Shown: positions 36,677 through 45,403, counted from the first letter of the stretch. The stretch: 64,000 nt of DNA from JAJPHF01 sp035293805 (GCA_035293805.1 DATGMD010000060.1:248001-312000), one strand, 5' to 3'. The notes: a model not told the origin generated them from the sequence alone. Program-made: numbers and translations.

Positions 36677-37393
36677 GTGGACGTGTCGGTCGTGATCCCC
36701 GCGTATAACGAGGCGCGCCGGCTGCCGCTTACGCTGGACGGCTGGCTGGCGTTCTTCGCGCGCCAGTCGTACGCGGCGGAGGTGCTCGTCGTGGACGATG
36801 GCAGCCGCGACGCAACGGCGGCGGTCGTGCGGGCGATGGCCGCGGCGCAGCCGGGCCTGCGCCTGCTCCAGCTGGGGGCGAACCAGGGGAAGGGCGCGGC
36901 GGTGCGGGCGGGGATGCTGGCCGCCGCCGGCGCGCGCATCTTCTACGCCGACGCCGACCTGAACGTCTCGCCCGCGCATCTGGTCCCATTCCTTGCCTTG
37001 CTGGACGGCGGCTACGACGTGGTGATCGGCACGCGCAGCACGCGGCAGTACTCGGCGACGGAGCGGAGCGTCGGGCGGGTGCTGGCCGGGCTGCTGGTGC
37101 AGGTCGTGCGGCGGAGCGTCCTGCTGCCGGTGTTCCGCGACACGCAGTGCGGCTTCAAAGGCTTCCGGCGGGAGGCCGCGCGCGCGATCTTCGGCGCCTG
37201 CACCATCGCAGGGTTTGCCTTCGACCTCGAGGTGCTGTTTCTCGCGCGCAAGCTGGGGTACCGCGTGGCGGAGGTGCCGGTGCGGGTGGAGCGGCGTGAA
37301 GGCTCGACGTACTCGCCGGGGCGCCACCTGCTGCCGTTCGTGCGCGACATCTTGCGAGTCCGCTGGCACGACCTGCGCGGGCGCTACGGCTGA
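36677..37393 (+). CDS. GT2-family glycosyltransferase (dolichyl-phosphate glucosyltransferase-like)
   Basis: 238 residues from GTG 36677 (GGGGCGGA upstream); an ATG at 36593 would add an unrelated leader. GT-A fold marks: SVVIPAYNEARRLPLTLDGW, EVLVVDDGSRDATAAVV, GKGAAVRAGMLAAAGARIFY, ADADLNVSP (the DXD-like metal site), and DTQCGFKGFRREAARAIFG. It resembles ALG5-type enzymes that charge polyprenyl phosphate, but has no transmembrane tail. Confidence 0.9.
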   Translation: MDVSVVIPAYNEARRLPLTLDGWLAFFARQSYAAEVLVVDDGSRDATAAVVRAMAAAQPGLRLLQLGANQGKGAAVRAGMLAAAGARIFYADADLNVSPAHLVPFLALLDGGYDVVIGTRSTRQYSATERSVGRVLAGLLVQVVRRSVLLPVFRDTQCGFKGFRREAARAIFGACTIAGFAFDLEVLFLARKLGYRVAEVPVRVERREGSTYSPGRHLLPFVRDILRVRWHDLRGRYG

Positions 37394-37466
37394 CCGTCGC
37401 CCGCGTTGCCGCGCGTGCCACGCCCCGGCGCGGCGTGTCGGCCGGCGCGTGTCCGCGGGGGGGAGG

Positions 37467-37973
37467 CTACTCGCCGCGCGTGAGGCGGCCGCCGAGCACG
37501 ACGGAGACGGGCTGGAGCGAGACGTCCATCGAGCGGCGGGCTTCGAGCAGGGCTGGCTTTAGGTCGTCGGGCTCGCGCACCACCTTGGACGGCACGCGGA
37601 TCGCCTCCAGCAGCGGGGCCATCGCGGCGCCCGTGTGGACGGCGTACCACTCCTGCTCGCCCAGGTCGCCGCGGTAGGTGGAGAGGAGCAGGGTGGGGAT
37701 GCCGAAGGTCGCATGGCAGCGGAGCAGGGCGTAGGTAGCGACCAGGATGCCCGAGGTCTCCATCACGATGACGGGCATCTTGCCGCCCAGCCAGGCGCCC
37801 GCGCAGATGGCGACGCCCTCGCCCTCGTTCGCCACGCCGACGTGGACGAAGGCGGGGTGAGTCCACAGCCGCTCTTGGAGGACGTGGAGCTGCGTCGCCG
37901 GCAGGCTGGCCACGAAGTTGAAGCCGGCCTCCCGCAACCCTTCGACGATCAGGTCCGCTTCGGCAACCCGCAT
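37467..37973 (-). CDS. sulfopyruvate decarboxylase alpha-subunit-like TPP protein
   Basis: 168 residues: pyrimidine-binding half of a split TPP enzyme (IVEGLREAGFNFVASLPATQ, VGVANEGEGVAICAGAWLGG with the catalytic Glu, GILVATYALL). It pairs with the next gene upstream, which holds the pyrophosphate half. This two-gene arrangement is that of ComD/ComE and phosphonopyruvate decarboxylase. No other coenzyme M genes are in the window. Confidence 0.88.
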   Translation of the reverse strand: MRVAEADLIVEGLREAGFNFVASLPATQLHVLQERLWTHPAFVHVGVANEGEGVAICAGAWLGGKMPVIVMETSGILVATYALLRCHATFGIPTLLLSTYRGDLGEQEWYAVHTGAAMAPLLEAIRVPSKVVREPDDLKPALLEARRSMDVSLQPVSVVLGGRLTRGE

Positions 37974-38015
37974 GGTAGCTCTCCTCGACGCGCGATGGTG
38001 GGGCGGCGCGGGGCG

Positions 38016-38624
38016 CTAGCCGTCGCGGCGGCCGACGACGGACGGCTTGAGGATCGTGAGACCCTCGGTCTGCTCGACGTAGCGGACGAAGCGGTACTTG
38101 TTCTCGCGGCCATCCATCAGCTTGGGCCCGACCGCCTCGGTCGCCCCCGTGACCTTCGCCACGATGACCCAGGGGCCGTCGCCGGCAAGCGCCCGCTCCA
38201 CGGCATCGCGGAACGCTTCGACGGAGTGGACGGTCAGCGCCTGGCGGATGCCGGCGCCCTGCGCGACGGCGGCGAGGTCGGTGGCGCCCGCCGTGGCGGT
38301 CGGCAGGCCGCCGGTCGAGGCGTAGGACTGATTGTCGAAGACGAGCAGGATCAGGTTGGGCGGCGCGGCATTGGCGACCGTGGCGAGCGCGCCCAGGTTG
38401 AGGAGCAAGCTGCCGTCGCCGTCGATGGCGATGACCCGGCGGTGGGGCAGCGCGAGCGCGAGTCCGAGGCACAGCGGGGTGACCAGGCCCATCGCCATCG
38501 TGTAGATGTTGCCCTCGCGCGGCTTGAGCGCGTGCCACTCGAAGCCGCTGCGCGCCACGTTCGTGACGACGAGCTGGTCGTCGACGAGCGGCGCGAGCAC
38601 GGCCAGGCAGTCGTATCGGCGCAT
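38016..38624 (-). CDS. sulfopyruvate decarboxylase beta-subunit-like TPP protein
   Basis: 202 residues from ATG 38624. The diphosphate-binding motif is IAIDGDGSLLLNLGALATVA then PPNLILLVFDNQSYASTGG (GDG to N). GNIYTMAMGLVTPLCLGLAL matches the family. The alpha gene is 42 bp downstream, so one heteromeric decarboxylase of a 2-oxo acid with a sulfonate or phosphonate group is inferred. Confidence 0.88.
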   Translation of the reverse strand: MRRYDCLAVLAPLVDDQLVVTNVARSGFEWHALKPREGNIYTMAMGLVTPLCLGLALALPHRRVIAIDGDGSLLLNLGALATVANAAPPNLILLVFDNQSYASTGGLPTATAGATDLAAVAQGAGIRQALTVHSVEAFRDAVERALAGDGPWVIVAKVTGATEAVGPKLMDGRENKYRFVRYVEQTEGLTILKPSVVGRRDG

Positions 38625-38762
38625 CGCGAGGCCTCCTCCCGTACGCGGCCCGCTGGCCCCGGCGCCGCGGGCTCGGTCAATCCATACCACGCCGCACTGG
38701 GCCGCCGCCAGTGTCGGCGGGGCGACGCGGCTGACGGGCGATGCGCAACGCGCGGCGCTTGC

Positions 38763-38791
38763 TTGCCAGAAAGTCGGCGACAGGGTATGCT
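38763..38791 (+). promoter_or_regulatory. sigma70-like promoter for the 45-aa membrane peptide gene
   Basis: TTGCCA (38763-38768) and TATGCT (38786-38791) with a 17-bp spacer. Matches are five and four of six. The small ORF starts 40 bp downstream, supporting that it is expressed. Confidence 0.5.
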
Positions 38792-38830
38792 AGCCGCACT
38801 CGGTGCGCGCGGCGTGGTGGGGGAAGGACC

Positions 38831-38968
38831 ATGATGGGTGATCGTCTGCCCCAGTTCGTCTTCTATGGCGTGCTCGCCGTCTCGGCGCTGGCCGTGGCGC
38901 TCGCGGGTGCGATGGCCCTCCTCGAGGAGCCCCAGTTCTGGACGCTGATGATGACCTACACTCGTTGA
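38831..38968 (+). CDS. small single-span membrane protein, 45 aa
   Basis: ATG 38831 preceded by GGGAAGGACC. The product is a short polar start, one hydrophobic helix (FVFYGVLAVSALAVALAGAM), and a polar end (EEPQFWTLMMTYTR). A promoter is present upstream. It may form a unit with the following ABM-domain gene 46 bp later. Unknown function. Confidence 0.5.
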   Translation: MMGDRLPQFVFYGVLAVSALAVALAGAMALLEEPQFWTLMMTYTR

Positions 38969-39014
38969 GGCGCCCGCGCGCCCGCGCTCGACGCGCGGCT
39001 AGAGGGGGCAAAGC

Positions 39015-39638
39015 ATGAGCGTGACGGCCGTGGTACGGCGGCGGGCGCGGCGGGGCGAGGGGCCCCGGCTGGTGGCGCTCGCGACCCACCTGCTGGAAGA
39101 GCGCGTCACGCAGGCCGAGCCCCTCAGCATCGCGCGCGTCTTCCAGAGCCTCAGCTCGCCGGACGACGTGCTCGTGGTGTCCGTCTGGGACAGCCGTGAG
39201 GCGTACTGGGCGCGCGTGCGGGCCGATAGCGCGCAGCAGCAGCTGGACGCCCTGGCGGTCGGGGAGCCCGAGCGCCACTTCTTCCGCCGGCTGACGCTGG
39301 ACGCGGTGCCGGGGCCCCCGGTCAAGGTGGTGGACTGCGCCATCCTGCGCTGCCCGCCCGCCAACGTCGCGGCGCTCGTCACCGACCTCCAACAACGGCT
39401 GCGGCCCATCCCGGAAGTCGCGCCGGGCTTCGTTTTGCGCTACCTCGGGCAGGACGAGGACGATCCTACCCGCCTGCTGCTGTTCCGCGGCTGGGACTCG
39501 CTGGAGGCGCTGGAGGAGTTCCGTATCTACGCCGCGCCGCGCTTCGAGGCCGAGTGGGCGAAGCACGGGGCCACCGTGGAGCGGTTCGTCGGGCACTTGC
39601 GCGCCGTCGTGGAGAGCCCTAGCCACCACACCCCCTGA
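39015..39638 (+). CDS. double dimeric alpha-beta barrel (ABM-like) protein
   Basis: 207 residues made of two ferredoxin-like ABM modules: residues 1-100 (SVTAVVRRRARRGEGPRLVA, VLVVSVWDSREAYWARVRAD) and 105-200 (KVVDCAILRCPPANVAALVT, LLLFRGWDSLEALEEFRIYA). Family members are cofactor-free monooxygenases or heme degraders; the catalytic residues cannot be assigned, so this may be only a fold match. SD AGAGGGGG. Confidence 0.72.
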   Translation: MSVTAVVRRRARRGEGPRLVALATHLLEERVTQAEPLSIARVFQSLSSPDDVLVVSVWDSREAYWARVRADSAQQQLDALAVGEPERHFFRRLTLDAVPGPPVKVVDCAILRCPPANVAALVTDLQQRLRPIPEVAPGFVLRYLGQDEDDPTRLLLFRGWDSLEALEEFRIYAAPRFEAEWAKHGATVERFVGHLRAVVESPSHHTP

Positions 39639-39967
39639 CGACCTCCCCGCCCGTCGCTCCTGCCGCGGGTCGGCCCCGCCTCGGCCTGTCTTGGCCCGTG
39701 TGTCGACCGTCCTTCTCCCGCCGGCTAGCCTGGATGATGCCCCGGCCTGCGAGCGCGGCCGTCTCGGCCGCGTTGCGGGCGCGGGTTGCGCCGGGCGGGC
39801 GGGACGCCCGCGCTCCCAGAAGGCTCTCTCCCATGCAAAGTCCTGGCTAGCTGCTGGCGACCATATCGCCGCGAGGGGGCCGGCTGCTTGACAGGCCGTG
39901 CGCCCGGGGGTACGCTCCACCCACCTGGAGCGGATCGTCGAGGGGAGCGCGGTGAGGAGCAGGAGCC
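39639..39967. other. gap before the binding-lipoprotein gene, with GC inverted repeat
   Basis: About 330 bp with no convincing gene. It contains GGGCGGGCGGGACGCCCGCG, a common intergenic motif type of high-GC genomes. The SD for the next gene is at the right edge. Confidence 0.4.
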
Positions 39968-41059
39968 ATGCGCACCGACACGCCTCGCGTACCGCGGCGC
40001 CGGCTGGCGCTCGCGCTCGTCGCCACAGGCCTGCTGCTCGGCTGCAGCGCCGGGCCTGCTGGCACTAGGCCGCCCGCGAACCAGGCGGCCGTGGCCCCCG
40101 CCGTCCCGGCGAGCGGCGAGCCGGGGCCGGCCGCGGACTCCGCGCCGCCGCCGCTCAAGACGCGCTCGGCCTACACGACCATCGCGGCGTCGGTGGCGCC
40201 GTGGTGGGCGGCACTGGAGGGCGGCTACTTCCGCGAGCAGGGCCTCGACGTCGACCTGATCCACACCGACGCGGGCGCGCCGCTGCTGGCCGCGCTCACG
40301 AACAACGAGCTGGACCTCGTCTCGGCGGGCGGGACCAGCCTGGTGCTGGGCAACCTCCAGGGTATCGAGACGATGATCATCGGCTCGACCGCCAACTACA
40401 TCGACTCCAGCATCTTCGTGCGGCCCGGGATCGAGACTGTCGAGGACCTGCGCGGCAAGACGATCGGCGTCACGAACCTGAAGGCGATCTCCGACACGGC
40501 GGCGCGGCTGGCCATGCGGCACGTCGGGCTGGAGCCGGACGTGGACGTGTTCACGCGGCGCACGGGCGGCCTGGCCGAGTCGCTGGCGGGGATCGAGACG
40601 GGCACGCTCGACGCCGCGAGCATCTCCGTGCCGGTCGTGTTCGAGGCGCGCAAGCGCGGCTACCACGAGCTGCTGAGCCTGGCGGCGATGCGCATCCCGT
40701 TCCTGATCGGCGCGATCGGGGCCACCAAGGCGGTGCTGGCGGAGCGGCCGGAGCTGGGCGAGCGCTACCTGCGCGCCATCGCCGAGGGCGTGAGCCGCCT
40801 GAAGACGGACCGCGACTTCGCGATGGACGTGATCGGCAAGTACACGAACCTGGAGGACCCGGAGCTGCTCGGCGCGACGGTGGACTACTACCGGCCGCTG
40901 TGGCCGCTCGACCCGTATCCCGAGCGGGACACCGTGCAGGCGGTGCTGGACGAGGAGGACAACCCGGCCGCGCGCACGACACGCCCGGAGGACGTGACCG
41001 ACACGCGGTTCGCCGAGGCGCTGCGGCAGAGCGGCTTCCTCGACCGGCTGCCGCAGTAG
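39968..41059 (+). CDS. NMT1/THI5-like substrate-binding lipoprotein
   Basis: 363 residues. Lipobox LLLGCSAG (about residues 22-29) then a disordered Pro/Ala linker and a periplasmic-binding fold: WWAALEGGYFREQGLDVDLI, ALTNNELDLVSAGGTSLVLG, VEDLRGKTIGVTNLKAISDT, ARLAMRHVGLEPDVDVFTRR. Extracytoplasmic binding of a small ligand for an ABC importer is expected, but no membrane component is linked. Followed by hairpin repeats, then amidohydrolase genes. Confidence 0.9.
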   Translation: MRTDTPRVPRRRLALALVATGLLLGCSAGPAGTRPPANQAAVAPAVPASGEPGPAADSAPPPLKTRSAYTTIAASVAPWWAALEGGYFREQGLDVDLIHTDAGAPLLAALTNNELDLVSAGGTSLVLGNLQGIETMIIGSTANYIDSSIFVRPGIETVEDLRGKTIGVTNLKAISDTAARLAMRHVGLEPDVDVFTRRTGGLAESLAGIETGTLDAASISVPVVFEARKRGYHELLSLAAMRIPFLIGAIGATKAVLAERPELGERYLRAIAEGVSRLKTDRDFAMDVIGKYTNLEDPELLGATVDYYRPLWPLDPYPERDTVQAVLDEEDNPAARTTRPEDVTDTRFAEALRQSGFLDRLPQ

Positions 41060-41127
41060 GCGGCCACCGGGCGAGATGCGGCAAGGCGCGGCCGGCAGGC
41101 GGATACCGAGCCGGGTGCCACGCTGGC

Positions 41128-41197
41128 AGGGCGCAGCAAGCAGCGCCCCTACGGCGGCAGGGGGGGCGACCGGGAGGGCGCAGCAAGCGGCGCCCTT
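41128..41197. repeat. two GGGCGC hairpin repeats (copies 2 and 3)
   Basis: 23-bp units at 41128-41150 and 41175-41197, related to 36555-36577; the last differs at two positions. Both have GGGCGC/GCGCCC arms. They sit between the binding-protein gene and the amidohydrolase gene, and the last is just before the SD of the latter. Confidence 0.8.
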
Positions 41198-41215
41198 ACA
41201 CGAGAGGAGGAGCGC

Positions 41216-42235
41216 ATGGTCATCGACGCCGACATCCACGTGACGACGGACTCGATTGCCAACCTGCGGCCCTGGCTGGCTGAGCGGTTCCAGTACCGCG
41301 AGCGCTTCCTGAACGGCGACGAGTTCGACCGCCAGCTGGGCGACACGCTGGGCAAGCACGGCCTCAGCCCGGCCCAGCACCTGGAGGACATGAAGCAGGA
41401 AGGCATCGACGTGCAGGTGCTGTTCCCGACGGGGCTGCTGAACCTGGGGAGCGTGCGCGAGGCCGCGCTGGCGAGCGCGCTGGCGCACGCCTACAACGAG
41501 TGGCTGCACGAGTTCTGCCAGGCCAACCCGCAAGCGTTCAAGGGCGTGGCCGTCGTCGCGCTGCAGGACGTGCCGGGGGCGATCCGCGAGATGACGCGGG
41601 CGGTGACCGAGCGCGGCATGATCGCGGTCATGGTGCCGTCGTACGTGTACCCGGGCAAGGACCTGGGCGGGCGGGAGCTCGACGACTTCTACGCCGAGGC
41701 GCAGCGGCTGGGCATCCCCGTGGCGATCCACCGCGTGTCGGGCTCGGGCGCGGTCGGCTTCGAGCGGTTCACGAACTTCACGGCGCTGCACTCGTGTGTG
41801 CCGATGTTCGAGCTGGCGACGGCCGTGTCCAACGTCGTGATCGGCGGGGTGTTCGACCGCTTTCCGACGCTGAAGGTGGCCTTTCTGGAGGCGGGCGTGG
41901 GCTGGGTGCCGTGGCTGGTGGAGAACCTGGACGAGCACGTGAAGCTGCGCCGGCCGGAGGTGCCGTACCTGCAGGCGCTGCCCAGCGAGTACCTGAGCAG
42001 CGGGCGCGCTTTCTTCTCCTTCGAGCCAGACGAGGAGCAGGTGCCCGAGGTGGCCGCGCTGCTGGGCGACCAGTCGCTCCTATTCTCGTCGGACTACCCG
42101 CACTGGGACTCGCCATTCCCGAACAGCGTGCGCATCGTGCGCGAGCGGCAGGACCTATCGGACGCGCTGAAGCAGCGCGTGCTGTGCGACAACGTCGCCG
42201 CCTGTTACGGCATCCCGGCCGAGGTCACGGCGTAG
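41216..42235 (+). CDS. amidohydrolase-2 (ACMSD-like) family protein
   Basis: 339 residues, SD GAGGAGG. TIM-barrel metal enzyme of the decarboxylase/hydrolase type: MVIDADIHVTTDSIANL (metal His), GIDVQVLFPTGLLN, VAIHRVSGSG (His), RFPTLKVAFLEAGVGWVPWL and SSDYPHWDSPFPNS (Asp, His). The first motif has only one His (DIH rather than HxH). Likely acts on an aromatic or cyclic acid; co-transcribed with the next gene 18 bp later. Confidence 0.9.
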   Translation: MVIDADIHVTTDSIANLRPWLAERFQYRERFLNGDEFDRQLGDTLGKHGLSPAQHLEDMKQEGIDVQVLFPTGLLNLGSVREAALASALAHAYNEWLHEFCQANPQAFKGVAVVALQDVPGAIREMTRAVTERGMIAVMVPSYVYPGKDLGGRELDDFYAEAQRLGIPVAIHRVSGSGAVGFERFTNFTALHSCVPMFELATAVSNVVIGGVFDRFPTLKVAFLEAGVGWVPWLVENLDEHVKLRRPEVPYLQALPSEYLSSGRAFFSFEPDEEQVPEVAALLGDQSLLFSSDYPHWDSPFPNSVRIVRERQDLSDALKQRVLCDNVAACYGIPAEVTA

Positions 42236-42253
42236 CCGCAGCGGGAGGCGAGG

Positions 42254-43939
42254 ATGGCATACGACCTGTTGATCCGGAATGCGACGATCGTGGACGGCAC
42301 GGGGCGGCCGGCGTTCGGCGGCGACGTGGCGGTTCAGGATGGCCGCCTGGCCGCGGTGGGCGCGGCGGAGGGGACGGCGCGGCGCGTGATCGACGCCGAC
42401 GGGCTGGTGGCAGCGCCGGGGTTCATCGACCACCACACCCACATGGACGCTCAGATCTGGTGGGACCCACTGGCGACCTCGTGTCCGCTGCACGGCGTGA
42501 CCAGCGCCATCCACGGCAACTGCGGCCTCACGCTGCACCCGTGCCGTCCCCGCGACCGCCACGCGATGGCCAGCACGCTGTCGCGCGTCGAGGCGATCTC
42601 GCTGGCGGTGCTGGAATCGGCGGTGCCGTGGGGCTGGGAGACGACCGCCGAGTACCTGGGGGCGCTGGGGGCGCGGCCGCTGGGGGTGAACATCGGGTCG
42701 CTCGTCGGGCACTGCGCGGTCCGCTACTACGTGATGGGCGAGGCGGCCGTCGAGCGCGCCGCCACGCCCGAGGAAGTGGCGGCCATGCAGGAGGTGATGC
42801 GCGCCAGCCTGGCCGCGGGCGCGCTGGGGTTCTCGACCAACCAGAACCCGCGCCACATCCGCACGGATGGCGCGCCAGTGCCCAGCCGCCTCGCCACCGA
42901 GGAGGAGATTCGCGCGCTGGCCGGGGTGGTCGGCGAGTTTCCGGGCGGCGTCGTGCAGACGATCAAGACGGCGGCAACGCCGGAGTACATCCGCTGGGCG
43001 GGCGACCTGGCACAGCACGCCGGGCGGCCGGTGCTGTGGCAGATCTTCGTACACCTCTGGGCCTACCCGACGCTCTGGCGCGAGCAGCTCGCGGCCGTCG
43101 AGGCCGAGTTCGCGCGCGGCGCCCGGGCGTATGGCCTGGCGAACAGCGTGCCGCTGATGCGGCGCTACACGCTGCAGAACGCGCAGCAGTTCGACGAGTT
43201 CCCCACCTGGCGCGCGGTGATGTTCCTGCCGCTGGCGGCGCGCAAGCAGGCGTTCGCCGATCCCGAGACGCGCCGCAAGCTGCGCTGGGAGGTCGTGGAC
43301 GACCCGACGCCGGGGGTGGCGTTCCACAAGCGGTGGGACCTGGTGTGGGTGCAGGAGGTGGCCCGCCCGGAGCACCGCGCCTACCAGGGCAAGAGCGTGG
43401 CCGCCGTGGCCGCCATGCAGGGCAAGGACGTGATCGACGCGCTGCTCGACCTGGCGCTGGCCGAGGACCTGGAGACGCGCTTCTGCCACAGCGCGTCGAA
43501 CGGCGACGACGCGGCCACGGCGGCGATCCTGAGCAGCCCCTACGCGCTGGTTGGCGAGTCGGACGCGGGGGCGCACGTGCAGTTCGACGCGGGCTTTGGG
43601 TACTGCACGACGCTGCTAGGCGAGTGGGTGCGCGACAAGCAGGTGCTGCCGCTGGAGCTGGCGGTCCACAAGCTGACCGGCCAGGTGGCCGAGATCTACG
43701 GGCTGGACGACCGCGGCACGCTCGCGCCAGGCAAGGCCGCGGACGTGGTGCTGTTCGACCCGGCGCGGGTGCGGGCGCTGGAGCCGGAGCGCGCGAACGA
43801 CTATCCGGGCGGCGAGCCGCGCATGATCCAGCGCGCGGAGGGCGTCCACTACACGATCGTGAACGGCGAGCCGATCGTCGAGGACGGCGTGCTGACCGAG
43901 GCCCGGCCGGGGACGGTGCTGCGCGGGACGGGGCGATGA
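42254..43939 (+). CDS. N-acyl-D-amino-acid deacylase/D-aminoacylase family amidohydrolase
   Basis: 561 residues. HHTHMDAQ (HxH metal site), HGVTSAIHGNCGLTLHPC (the GNCG signature), IGSLVGHCAVRYYVMG, ALGFSTNQNP, and GESDAGAHVQFDAG (Asp) are typical of D-aminoacylases. Both ends contribute the small beta-domain (LLIRNATIVDGTGRPAFGGD, GTLAPGKAADVVLFDPARV). The exact substrate, D-amino-acid or hydantoin-like, is unknown. Confidence 0.92.
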   Translation: MAYDLLIRNATIVDGTGRPAFGGDVAVQDGRLAAVGAAEGTARRVIDADGLVAAPGFIDHHTHMDAQIWWDPLATSCPLHGVTSAIHGNCGLTLHPCRPRDRHAMASTLSRVEAISLAVLESAVPWGWETTAEYLGALGARPLGVNIGSLVGHCAVRYYVMGEAAVERAATPEEVAAMQEVMRASLAAGALGFSTNQNPRHIRTDGAPVPSRLATEEEIRALAGVVGEFPGGVVQTIKTAATPEYIRWAGDLAQHAGRPVLWQIFVHLWAYPTLWREQLAAVEAEFARGARAYGLANSVPLMRRYTLQNAQQFDEFPTWRAVMFLPLAARKQAFADPETRRKLRWEVVDDPTPGVAFHKRWDLVWVQEVARPEHRAYQGKSVAAVAAMQGKDVIDALLDLALAEDLETRFCHSASNGDDAATAAILSSPYALVGESDAGAHVQFDAGFGYCTTLLGEWVRDKQVLPLELAVHKLTGQVAEIYGLDDRGTLAPGKAADVVLFDPARVRALEPERANDYPGGEPRMIQRAEGVHYTIVNGEPIVEDGVLTEARPGTVLRGTGR

Positions 43940-44140
43940 CCCCTCTCCCCCCTACCCCCCTCTCCCCCATAGGGGAAAGGGGGGCGGGCGCCGGGGAGGA
44001 CCTAACCCCCCGGCCCCCCTTCCCTGCCAAGGAAGGGGGGGGAGGACGACGGCCCCGGCGCCGCCGGATAGCCCCCGCCCCCTGCGGGGGGAGGGGGTTG
44101 GGGGAGGGGGTTCCGTCCCCTTCGGCGCGAGCGCGAGATG
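43940..44140. repeat. C/G-rich intergenic hairpin element, copy 1
   Basis: Begins right after the deacylase gene. A 10-bp stem, 44014-44023 with 44031-44040 (CCCCCCTTCC), and further GC stems around 44071-44097. About 40 bp (43999-44038) match the reverse complement of 55503-55543. No gene. Confidence 0.75.
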
Positions 44141-44154
44141 AGGAGGGTGTGGGG

Positions 44155-45219
44155 ATGAAGAGGGTACGGCGGTCTGTTCGCGTCGCCGTGGTCGCGGTGG
44201 CAATCGTGCTGGCGGGCGCCTGGGCGGGCGCGGGCGCGCCGCGGGGGGCGACGGCGAGCGCGGCGCCGCGGCCGCAGGCGGCGCCGGCGCGGCCCGTGCC
44301 GCAGGGAATGACGCGCGTGCAGCAGGGCGCGGTCGTGTTCACGCCGTCGTACATCGACGTGTACGTAGCGCTGGCGCGGGGGCTGTTCGCCGAGCAGGGA
44401 CTGGACGTGGAGTCCACGACCTTTCCTGATCCCGGCACCGCGAGCCGCGCCTTCGTGAGCGGCAGCCTGGACTTCGGTAACATCGGGCTGGACTACATGA
44501 TCCGCGCCGCCGAGCAGACGAACAACAACGTGGCGGTGGTGGCCGGGCAGGAGCACCGCTCGACGTTCGCGCTCATCAGCACGGCCGACGCGCCGACGTT
44601 CGATTCGCTGCGCGGCCAGGTGATGGCGGTCGTGGGGCCGAACGACGGGACGACGCTGCTGCTGAAGCGGATGCTCGCGGCCAACGGCCTCCACGACGGC
44701 GACTACGACATGCAGGTGGTCGGCGGGACGCCGAACCGGGTGGCCGCGATGCAGGCCGGGGTGGCCAAGGCGGGCATGATCGCGCCGCCGGCCTTCTTCA
44801 GCCTGCTGGATCAGGGGATGAACCTGCTCGGGCGGAGCGCCGACTACGTGTCGGAGTACGCGTTCAGCAACCACATGGTGCGGCGCGACTGGGCCGAGCG
44901 CAACCACGACACGGTGGTGCGCTACCTGGCGGCGATCGTGAAGGCGGACCGCTGGATCGCCGACCCCGCCAACAAGGAGCAGGGGATCGCCATTCTGGCG
45001 GACGCGACGCGCACCTCGCCGGACGCCGCGCGGCGCACCTGGGAGTACGCGATCGAGCAGCTTGACAGTCATGTCCACGACGGCGAGGTCTCGCTCGACG
45101 GCATCGCCGCGATCATCGAGCAGCTTGGGTCGATCGGCGATCTGCCGCAGCCGCTGCCGTCTCCCGACCGCTACGTGGACTTGCGCTACCTGGAGGAAGC
45201 GCGCCAGATGGTCCGCTAA
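44155..45219 (+). CDS. NMT1-like secreted substrate-binding protein
   Basis: 354 residues from ATG 44155 (GAGGAGGG upstream). A signal peptide (VAVVAVAIVLAGAWAGAGA) without lipobox, then the binding fold: DVYVALARGLFAEQGLDVES, ASRAFVSGSLDFGNIGLDYM, DSLRGQVMAVVGPNDGTTLL, VAAMQAGVAKAGMIAPPAFF. Third orphan binding protein in the window. It may cooperate with the two amidohydrolases upstream. Confidence 0.9.
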   Translation: MKRVRRSVRVAVVAVAIVLAGAWAGAGAPRGATASAAPRPQAAPARPVPQGMTRVQQGAVVFTPSYIDVYVALARGLFAEQGLDVESTTFPDPGTASRAFVSGSLDFGNIGLDYMIRAAEQTNNNVAVVAGQEHRSTFALISTADAPTFDSLRGQVMAVVGPNDGTTLLLKRMLAANGLHDGDYDMQVVGGTPNRVAAMQAGVAKAGMIAPPAFFSLLDQGMNLLGRSADYVSEYAFSNHMVRRDWAERNHDTVVRYLAAIVKADRWIADPANKEQGIAILADATRTSPDAARRTWEYAIEQLDSHVHDGEVSLDGIAAIIEQLGSIGDLPQPLPSPDRYVDLRYLEEARQMVR

Positions 45220-45224
45220 GCAGC

Positions 45225-45330
45225 TGGCCCCGGTTGTCCGGAGCAACGCCGCCGTGAACGGCGGGCCTGACTCTGATCGGCTGGCCCGCCGTTCACGGCG
45301 GCGGCCGGAAATCCACTGGAACCGGGGCCA
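45225..45330. repeat. 106-bp nested palindrome downstream of the binding-protein gene
   Basis: Outer 11-bp arms (45225-45235 with 45320-45330), a middle TCCGG/CCGGA pair (45237-45241 with 45305-45309) and a perfect inner 21-bp stem (45247-45267 with 45283-45303) around a 15-nt loop. It can fold as one long rod and lies just after a stop codon, so termination is plausible, but the size and terminal arms also suit a small non-autonomous mobile element. Confidence 0.7.
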
Positions 45331-45394
45331 CCGGCTTCGCGGCGAATCGGACGCCGGCCGGGCGCTGGCCCGCGCCCGGCCTCGCGCGAGGGTA

Positions 45395-45403
45395 TGCTAT
45401 GAT
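45395..45403 (+). promoter_or_regulatory. extended -10 promoter of the GAF-domain gene
   Basis: TGCTATGAT, an extended -10 (TGn plus TATGAT), 48 bp before the ATG at 45451. No good -35 at the usual distance, as is common for extended -10 promoters. Confidence 0.45.

Noticed and set aside
41500..43900. Plus-strand frame running from 41500 into the binding protein at 44155
   Set aside because: Its first 880 codons overlap two recognisable amidohydrolases in another frame and are Arg/Gly-rich noise; only the part from 44155 is a real gene.
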